NCBI GenBank assembly: GCA_002435835.1
Contig: DIVM01000159.1
Location: 657 to 12,961 of the forward strand
DNA from: Firmicutes bacterium UBA6132
GTDB lineage: Bacteria; Bacillota_A; Clostridia; Tissierellales; Sedimentibacteraceae
Reading direction: 5' to 3'
Length of the DNA stretch: 12,305 nt
Below, piece after piece: positions 8,427 through 12,305 of the stretch (within the stretch, counting starts at the first letter, position 1; each line of letters starts with the position of its first letter). Both the position numbers and the translations under genes were made by a program. The notes below the pieces were generated by a model. That model saw only the letters and a list, made by a program, of their open reading frames with translations, was not told the origin of the DNA and did not search any database.

Positions 8427-8813
8427 ATGGTTGATACATTAAGATATACGGAATGGTTAGATAATGCTAAAAGAGATATTAATGCTGCAAAAATACTTTT
8501 AGAACATGAGTGTGGTAATGATTTAGTAGCATTTCATTGCCAACAGGCTGTAGAAAAAACTATGAAAGCATACCTAATTATGAAAGGTAAAGGCATCCTT
8601 AATACACACAGTTTAATTTATTTATGTAAGATGTGCCAAGAATATGAATCAAATTTCAAAGGATATTTGAAAGATTGTGCATTATTAAATCAATATTATA
8701 TAGAAACAAGGTATCCAGCTGATGATCCAATACATATTGAAGATTATGAAATAAATGAATGTTTAAAAATTGCATCTGAAATTTATGAAACAATAAATGG
8801 GTTAATTAAATAA
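8427..8813 (+). CDS. HEPN-domain protein
   Basis: This is a small all-helical HEPN protein of 128 residues from the ATG at 8427. The hallmark helix reads VAFHCQQAVEKTMKAYLI (34-51), followed by HSLIYLC and a final segment with RYPADDPIH (95-103). HEPN proteins of this size are often toxins paired with an MNT nucleotidyltransferase or accessory RNA-binding proteins. No MNT partner is visible in this window. The usual RNase motif R-x4-6-H is not clearly met (R95 and H103 are seven residues apart), so RNase activity is uncertain. Other in-frame starts are ATG 8421 and TTG 8394; the TTG lies in a REP copy. The match to the broken copy at 9102 begins at about 8427, which supports that start. The ribosome site is poor. 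A terminator follows at 8830. Confidence 0.85.
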   Translation: MVDTLRYTEWLDNAKRDINAAKILLEHECGNDLVAFHCQQAVEKTMKAYLIMKGKGILNTHSLIYLCKMCQEYESNFKGYLKDCALLNQYYIETRYPADDPIHIEDYEINECLKIASEIYETINGLIK

Positions 8814-8829
8814 TATATATATACTTTTA

Positions 8830-8858
8830 AGGCACTTGAAATAGTGCTTATTTTTTTT
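8830..8858 (+). terminator. Intrinsic terminator of the HEPN gene
   Basis: A seven-pair stem (AGGCACT with AGTGCTT, one G-T pair) and a 6-base loop, followed after one A by eight T residues (8851-8858), 17 bases after the HEPN stop codon. Confidence 0.8.
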
Positions 8859-8929
8859 CAAAAAAATAATAATAGATAAGCTTTTGAGAAAGTACAATAT
8901 GTCTCAAAACGATAATTTTGAGCCAAAGC

Positions 8930-8961
8930 AAATAACTCAATAACTCGGTACATGGTACCAA
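8930..8961 (+). repeat. REP-like repeat, directional form, copy B3
   Basis: AATAACTCAATAACTCGGTAC-AT-GGTACCAAT: one substitution in the left arm and an altered centre. The preceding CAAAGCAA is shared with the flank of copy B5 (9274-9281 region), so the repeated block extends slightly beyond the REP itself. Confidence 0.75.
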
Positions 8962-8978
8962 TAAAATTCAATATACTT

Positions 8979-9050
8979 TTGGCACCTCCGAAAAATATTA
9001 AGTTAATTTTCATATGAATTATATCCAACAAAATATAAATGAAACAATAA
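8979..9050 (-). pseudogene. RAYT promoter and leader copy without its gene (internally deleted RAYT unit)
   Basis: This stretch matches 8150-8223, the RAYT leader, at about 67 of 72 positions with one 2-base indel. It keeps the promoter boxes (TTGTTT and TATAAT on the minus strand, 9042-9047 and 9018-9023) and the GGAGGTGCC ribosome site (8981-8989). Similarity stops at the base before the RAYT start codon region, and copy B3 follows after about 18 bases. No transposase codons are left. It is flanked by REP copies B3 and B4, mirroring the full RAYT unit, which is also flanked by REPs. If active, the promoter would transcribe leftwards towards the 3' end of the HEPN gene, as antisense. Confidence 0.75.
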
Positions 9051-9079
9051 AATAACTTCATAACTTTGTACCAGGTACG
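9051..9079 (+). repeat. REP-like repeat, directional form, copy B4
   Basis: AATAACTTCATAACTTTGTACC-A-GGTAC: two or three changes from the family pattern. It follows the RAYT leader copy directly and precedes the broken HEPN copy, the same order as in the intact unit. Confidence 0.7.
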
Positions 9080-9101
9080 GATAGCAATATACCATATTTA
9101 T

Positions 9102-9274
9102 ATGGGTTGATACATTAAGATATGCAGATTGGTTAAATAATGCTAAAGAGATATTAATGCTGCAAAAATACTTTTAGAACATGAATGTGGTAATGATTTA
9201 GTAGCATTTCATTGCCAACAAGCTATAGAAAAAACTATTAAAGCATGCTTAACTATGAAAGGTAAAGGCATCTT
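9102..9274 (+). pseudogene. Truncated, frameshifted HEPN gene copy
   Basis: The DNA closely matches the first approximately 58 codons of the intact HEPN gene (8427-8600), including the segment for FHCQQA. An extra G beside the start (ATGGGTTGA) puts a stop in the ATG frame. One A is missing in GCTAAAGAG (about 9142-9150) relative to GCTAAAAGAG, which shifts the frame into a TAG at about 9176-9178. Similarity ends abruptly at about 9274, with the latter half of the gene absent and REP copy B5 following 12 bases later. It cannot make a HEPN protein. It arose by duplication together with the RAYT leader just upstream. Confidence 0.88.
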
Positions 9275-9285
9275 CAAAGCAACCC

Positions 9286-9310
9286 AAATAACTCAATAAC
9301 TTGATACCTG
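9286..9310 (+). repeat. REP-like repeat, directional form, copy B5 (decayed)
   Basis: The tail and left arm AAATAACTCAATAACTTG are preserved, but GGTACC has become GATACC and the right arm is lost. A following GGATAAGTT is also seen after copy B2. It marks the break where the HEPN copy is truncated. Confidence 0.65.
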
Positions 9311-9353
9311 AATTGGATAAGTTTAATAAAATAAAAAAATTTGTAGAAACTCC

Positions 9354-9380
9354 TAAACTAATTAAAAAAAAGTACGATAT
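9354..9380 (+). promoter_or_regulatory. Probable sigma-D promoter of flagellin
   Basis: TAAACTAA (9354-9361), exactly 11 bases, then TACGATAT (9373-9380). Against TAAAGTTT-N11-GCCGATAA the essential TAAA and CGATA parts match, while the flanking positions do not. It would give a leader of about 210 nt containing a GC-rich hairpin, two REP copies and a further hairpin before the ribosome site. No better sigma-D match was seen closer to the gene. Confidence 0.5.
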
Positions 9381-9409
9381 ATGTTTTGTAAAGCTAAAAA
9401 ATAGTTTTT

Positions 9410-9427
9410 AACACAGGCGCCAGTGTT
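9410..9427 (+). other. GC-rich inverted repeat in the flagellin leader
   Basis: AACAC-A-GGCGCC-A-GTGTT: outer arms of five bases around the self-complementary GGCGCC, with one A-A mismatch. It is an isolated GC island in AT-rich DNA, about 30 bases after the predicted sigma-D promoter. It could be an operator or an RNA hairpin; function is unknown. Confidence 0.45.
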
Positions 9428-9456
9428 GAAAATGAATAATATGAAAAATAGCAATT

Positions 9457-9495
9457 AAATAATAACTCAATAACTTGGTACCTGGTACCAATATA
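9457..9495 (+). repeat. REP-like repeat, directional form, copy B6
   Basis: This is the best-preserved directional copy, with the 5' tail AATAACTCA, left arm ATAACTTGGTACC, a T, then GGTACCAATATA. It can form an 8-bp hairpin (TTGGTACC with GGTACCAA). Copy B7 repeats the same 39 bases 54 bases downstream with two differences, making a short tandem pair. Confidence 0.85.
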
Positions 9496-9510
9496 ATTAT
9501 GAAAAAACAC

Positions 9511-9549
9511 AAATAATAACTTAATAACTTGTTACCTGGTACCAATATA
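9511..9549 (+). repeat. REP-like repeat, directional form, copy B7
   Basis: Identical to copy B6 at 37 of 39 positions (C to T in the tail, G to T in the left arm). The GGTACC in the left arm is now GTTACC, weakening the hairpin. It ends only 35 bases before the flagellin ribosome-binding site, so both copies are probably transcribed as part of the flagellin leader. Confidence 0.82.
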
Positions 9550-9556
9550 CTTCAAC

Positions 9557-9590
9557 AGTGGAAAAATATCCACTTAAAATTTTAGGAGGA
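9557..9590 (+). promoter_or_regulatory. Flagellin leader hairpin and strong ribosome-binding site
   Basis: AGTGGA (9557-9562) pairs with TCCACT (9569-9574) around a 6-base A-rich loop. Ten bases on lies AGGAGGA (9584-9590), an ideal ribosome-binding site 7 bases before the ATG. Flagellin leaders in Firmicutes are known targets of CsrA, which binds GGA motifs, one of them over the ribosome site. Two GGA-containing sites this close fit that scheme, but the first GGA is in a stem and not in a loop, so CsrA control is only a suggestion. Confidence 0.55.
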
Positions 9591-9597
9591 AAATAAT

Positions 9598-11391
9598 ATG
9601 ATAATTAATCACAATATGAGTGCGATGAACGCAAACAGAATGATGAATGTAAATTCAAAAAATGCAAATAAATCAATGCAAAAACTTTCTTCAGGTCTTA
9701 GAATTAATAGCGCAGCAGATGATGCAGCTGGATTAGCTATATCTGAAAAAATGAGAGGTCAAATAAGAGGTCTTGATCAAGCTTCTGCAAATGCACAAGA
9801 TGGTATATCAATGATTCAAACAGCTGAAGGTGCTTTAAGTGAAACTCACTCAATTCTTCAAAGAATGAGAGAATTAGCTACTCAAGCTTCAAATGATACA
9901 AATGTTGGCGTTGACCGTACAGAAATTCAAAAAGAAATGAACCAGTTAACATCAGAAATCAACAGAATTGGTAATACTACAGAATTTAATACTAAATCGT
10001 TACTAAGAGGTGATGGTAAAGTATCAATTGAATCAACTGGTATTACAGGCTTAAGTGGAAAATTAGGTGTTGATGCAACTGGAAATGTTGGAGCTGATGC
10101 TTATAAAACACAAGCTATAGATGGAAAAACTGTAACTGGTGATGTAACTGGTCTTGCAAATGCTAACACAGTGACATATACAATAAATGGCCAAGCTTTA
10201 ACTGCAACATTTACAACTGCTGATACTAATTTAGGAACTGGTGGTGAGGCTTATGATATAAGTGCTACTACGGCAAAAATAAACTTAGGTACAGATTTTG
10301 CAAATACAAATGCTGGAAGAACTGATGTAGCTAATGGTATTAAAGATGCATTACAAGGTATGATTGATGCTAATGATACATTAAAAGGTCAATACAAAGT
10401 GTCTGTTACAGGAACAAACAATGATAAGGTTGTTATTGAAGCTGTTGAAGGTGGTTCATTTGATGGTGCAGCAGGAAGTATTTCAGCCGCAGCTACATTA
10501 ACTACAGCAACATTTGTTAATGATGCTGCAATAACTAAAGCAGGTACTAATGTTGTAGCAGTAGCTGCTACAAAAGACATTGACTTATCAGGTTATACTA
10601 CTAAGGCTTCAGTAGAAGGTCTTGTGGGAAAAGGAATGACAATCAATGGTACTCAAGTTGAATTTTATGATGCATCAAAAGGTGTATATACAGGAGATGC
10701 GAAGGGTGTAGATTTAAGCTTTGCCTTAAATAGTGCAGGTACTATTGAAGATGATTTGGCCACAACTTTAGCTACTCAATTAGGAACAATTGAAGGAATT
10801 GATGCTACTGCTGATACAACGGCTAATACATTAACACTTACTGCTTCAACAGCTGGTGCTGCAGGAAATAATATTGAAGTTTCTGACGGTGGGGTGCAAA
10901 AATCATTTGAAGCTACATTACAGGTTGGTGCTAACGAAGGACAGGGCTTTAAAGTCGATATCAGTGATATGAGAGCAGCTGCTTTAGCGGTAACTGGAAA
11001 CGCTGGTGCTAATGCTAGTGTTACAGGAGCTAAATTTACTACAGCTAATTCTGTTACAAATGGAACAGATAGCACATTAAGCGAAGCAGCACTTGATGTT
11101 TCATCATTTGAAAATGCTACAGCTGCTATTAAAGTAATAAATAATGCTATTGAAAGTGTATCAACTGAAAGAAGTAAATTAGGTGCTTTCCAAAATAGAC
11201 TTGAACATACAATCAACAATTTAGGAGCATCTTCAGAAAACTTAACAACAGCTGAATCTCGTATTAGAGACGTTGATATGGCTAAAGAAATGTCAACATT
11301 CTCTAAAAACAATATTTTATCTCAAGCTGCTCAGGCTATGCTTGCTCAAGCTAATCAACAACCACAACAAGTTCTTCAATTATTAAGATAA
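9598..11391 (+). CDS. fliC: Flagellin
   Basis: This is the filament subunit, 597 residues. The N-terminal D0/D1 part (1 to about 140) begins MIINHNMSAMNANR and has SSGLRINSAADDAAGLAISE and the MRELATQASN helix. The C-terminal D1/D0 part (about 500-597) has ENLTTAESRIRDVDMAKEM and ends QQPQQVLQLLR. Both conserved ends are intact, so the protein should be exported by the flagellar type III system and polymerise. The middle (about 141-500) is a Thr/Ala/Gly-rich surface insert, making it much longer than the minimal flagellins of about 275 residues; it contains an LQVGANEGQ segment (about 440) typical of the approach to C-terminal D1. No cysteine is present. A strong ribosome site, leader hairpins and a long leader suggest high, post-transcriptionally controlled expression. 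A strong terminator follows. Confidence 0.98.
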   Translation: MIINHNMSAMNANRMMNVNSKNANKSMQKLSSGLRINSAADDAAGLAISEKMRGQIRGLDQASANAQDGISMIQTAEGALSETHSILQRMRELATQASNDTNVGVDRTEIQKEMNQLTSEINRIGNTTEFNTKSLLRGDGKVSIESTGITGLSGKLGVDATGNVGADAYKTQAIDGKTVTGDVTGLANANTVTYTINGQALTATFTTADTNLGTGGEAYDISATTAKINLGTDFANTNAGRTDVANGIKDALQGMIDANDTLKGQYKVSVTGTNNDKVVIEAVEGGSFDGAAGSISAAATLTTATFVNDAAITKAGTNVVAVAATKDIDLSGYTTKASVEGLVGKGMTINGTQVEFYDASKGVYTGDAKGVDLSFALNSAGTIEDDLATTLATQLGTIEGIDATADTTANTLTLTASTAGAAGNNIEVSDGGVQKSFEATLQVGANEGQGFKVDISDMRAAALAVTGNAGANASVTGAKFTTANSVTNGTDSTLSEAALDVSSFENATAAIKVINNAIESVSTERSKLGAFQNRLEHTINNLGASSENLTTAESRIRDVDMAKEMSTFSKNNILSQAAQAMLAQANQQPQQVLQLLR

Positions 11392-11412
11392 CAAAAAATA
11401 ATTAAGTAATGG

Positions 11413-11439
11413 GGGTACAGCATTATGCTGTACCCTTTT
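11413..11439 (+). terminator. Intrinsic terminator of flagellin
   Basis: GGGTACAGCAT and its exact reverse complement (11413-11423 and 11425-11435) flank one T. In practice this is a stem of about 9 bp with a 5-base loop, followed by TTTTA. It begins 22 bases after the flagellin stop. Read-through could still reach the GGDEF/EAL gene 32 bases further on. Confidence 0.85.
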
Positions 11440-11470
11440 ATTAAGTTGAAATATTGTTTGGCGGTGAAAA

Positions 11471-12305
11471 ATGACTTTGAAAACACCTGAAACAGATAAA
11501 GGGTATAAGTTTGTGTATTTTGCAAAATATTTTTCCGTAGCATCCATAATTATAGCCATAATTTTCTTTGCAAAAACAATTAGAACATATGCAATTATAA
11601 AAGATAAAGTTACATTTGAAGAATTTAATTATTTGATTTTGTCTTATTTCATATATGCTTTTTTAGTGATTGCTCTGTGTTTTTTAATACTGATTTTAAT
11701 AAAAGTAATTAAAGAAAGTTTTTTAAATAAAAATAAATTTTCTTTAATTTTTGAAATCGATAAAGTAAGTAATGTAAGTTTTAGAAGTAAATTTATAAGA
11801 GATGCAAATATTAAACTAAATAATAAAAAAAATAAGTTTGTTTTAATTCATTTAGACATAGATAAGTTTAAAATAATTAATCAAATGCATGGACATAACA
11901 CAGGAGATAAAATACTAAGTAAAATAGGCAATGTATTAAATGAAAATCTTAGGGATGATGTATATGGAAAAGAAGACGGTGACAATTTCTTAATTTTAAT
12001 GAAATATGATGGTGACATCAATAAGAATATTAAGAAAATAAATAATATAGTTAATCAAATTGAAAATTTAAAAGTTTGGAAAAAAATAAATATAAAACCA
12101 ATTGTGTCTACAGGTATATATATTATTAGAAATGATGAAAATATTTTCACGGCTATAGATAACTCTAAAATTGCTAAGGAAAATATAAAAGGAGGTTACA
12201 AAAGCGACATTGCTATTTATAATGGTTTAAAAAACTCAAAACAATTTATGGAAAATAGAATTGAAAATGATATGTTAGATGCTTTGACAAACAATGAGTT
12301 TAAAG
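11471..12305 (+). CDS. Membrane GGDEF-EAL protein, degenerate GGDEF, 3' end outside window
   Basis: The reading frame is open from the ATG at 11471 to the window edge (278 codons). Translation gives two N-terminal membrane helices (about residues 15-36 and 53-80), then a GGDEF-fold domain (about 105-255) recognisable by LDIDKFKIIN and HGHNTGDKIL. The signature itself is DGDNF (169-173) in place of GGDEF, and the RxxD inhibitory site upstream is not kept, so cyclase activity is unlikely. The last residues (about 261-278, ENRIENDMLDALTNNEFK) match the start of an EAL phosphodiesterase domain; its catalytic residues lie beyond the window. Expected role: c-di-GMP breakdown or sensing at the membrane, fitting control of motility beside flagellin. 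The ribosome site (GGCGGTG) is mediocre and the start is the only ATG at the beginning of the frame. Confidence 0.85.
   Translation, partial: MTLKTPETDKGYKFVYFAKYFSVASIIIAIIFFAKTIRTYAIIKDKVTFEEFNYLILSYFIYAFLVIALCFLILILIKVIKESFLNKNKFSLIFEIDKVSNVSFRSKFIRDANIKLNNKKNKFVLIHLDIDKFKIINQMHGHNTGDKILSKIGNVLNENLRDDVYGKEDGDNFLILMKYDGDINKNIKKINNIVNQIENLKVWKKINIKPIVSTGIYIIRNDENIFTAIDNSKIAKENIKGGYKSDIAIYNGLKNSKQFMENRIENDMLDALTNNEFK

Noticed and set aside
8858..9061. Small minus-strand gene beginning MKINLIFFGG
   Set aside because: It is the translated copy of the RAYT leader plus a REP. The ribosome site lies inside it, not before its start, and the product resembles no protein.
8281..9549. CRISPR array
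   Set aside because: Repeats recur at irregular distances (54 to over 500 bases), vary in sequence, carry genes between them and have no uniform spacers or cas genes.
10776..11312. 178-codon open frame opposite flagellin
   Set aside because: It is antisense to the conserved flagellin C-terminal region; the open frame follows from flagellin codon composition. The same holds for the frame at 10389-10580.
11411..11439. Another REP copy after flagellin (contains GGTAC)
   Set aside because: The stem GGGTACAGCAT differs from the REP arm, has no GGTACC core or AATAACT tail, and is followed by T residues, so it is a plain terminator.

Overview
The window looks like chromosomal DNA of a motile, Gram-positive, low-GC anaerobe of the class Clostridia. 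Coding is strongly AT-rich, Shine-Dalgarno sites are of the AGGAGG type, terminators are of Firmicute style, and the gene set (two Cache-type chemoreceptors, a YkvI-type transporter, a flagellin with a large central insert, a GGDEF/EAL protein) fits. Genus cannot be named from the sequence alone.

Layout. (1) 1-2176: a chemoreceptor gene (82-2133, +) bracketed by two long GGTACC-centred palindromes. (2) 2177-5970: a secreted M14 zinc carboxypeptidase (-) and a second chemoreceptor (-) with its own terminator and a convincing sigma-D (motility sigma factor) promoter. (3) 6076-7312: a ykvI-like membrane transporter gene (+) with an extended -10 promoter, ending in a degenerate member of the palindrome family. 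(4) 7308-9330: an accessory patch with a RAYT (REP-associated tyrosine transposase of the IS200/Y1 HUH type, -), a HEPN-domain protein gene (+), a G4T4 repeat tract able to form a G-quadruplex, five REP-like repeats, a RAYT leader without its gene, and a truncated frameshifted HEPN copy. (5) 9354-11439: flagellin, with a probable sigma-D promoter, a leader of about 210 nt holding two more REP copies and two hairpins, and a strong terminator. (6) 11471-12305: the start of a membrane GGDEF-EAL protein with a degenerate GGDEF motif, cut by the window edge.

How it fits together. The physiological theme is motility: two receptors, flagellin and a probable c-di-GMP turnover or sensing protein, with sigma-D-like promoters before one receptor and before flagellin. 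On top of this lies a REP/RAYT system. Ten copies of a repeat built on GGTACC-N-GGTACC occur here, all between genes or at a gene end: full palindromes around chemoreceptor 1 and, in decayed form, at the RAYT 3' end, and shorter directional copies around the HEPN gene and in the flagellin leader. The most interesting reading is a Clostridia RAYT domesticating or spreading REPs together with a HEPN gene. The evidence is a duplicated unit (RAYT leader, REP, HEPN) in which the second copy has lost the transposase body and broken the HEPN gene.
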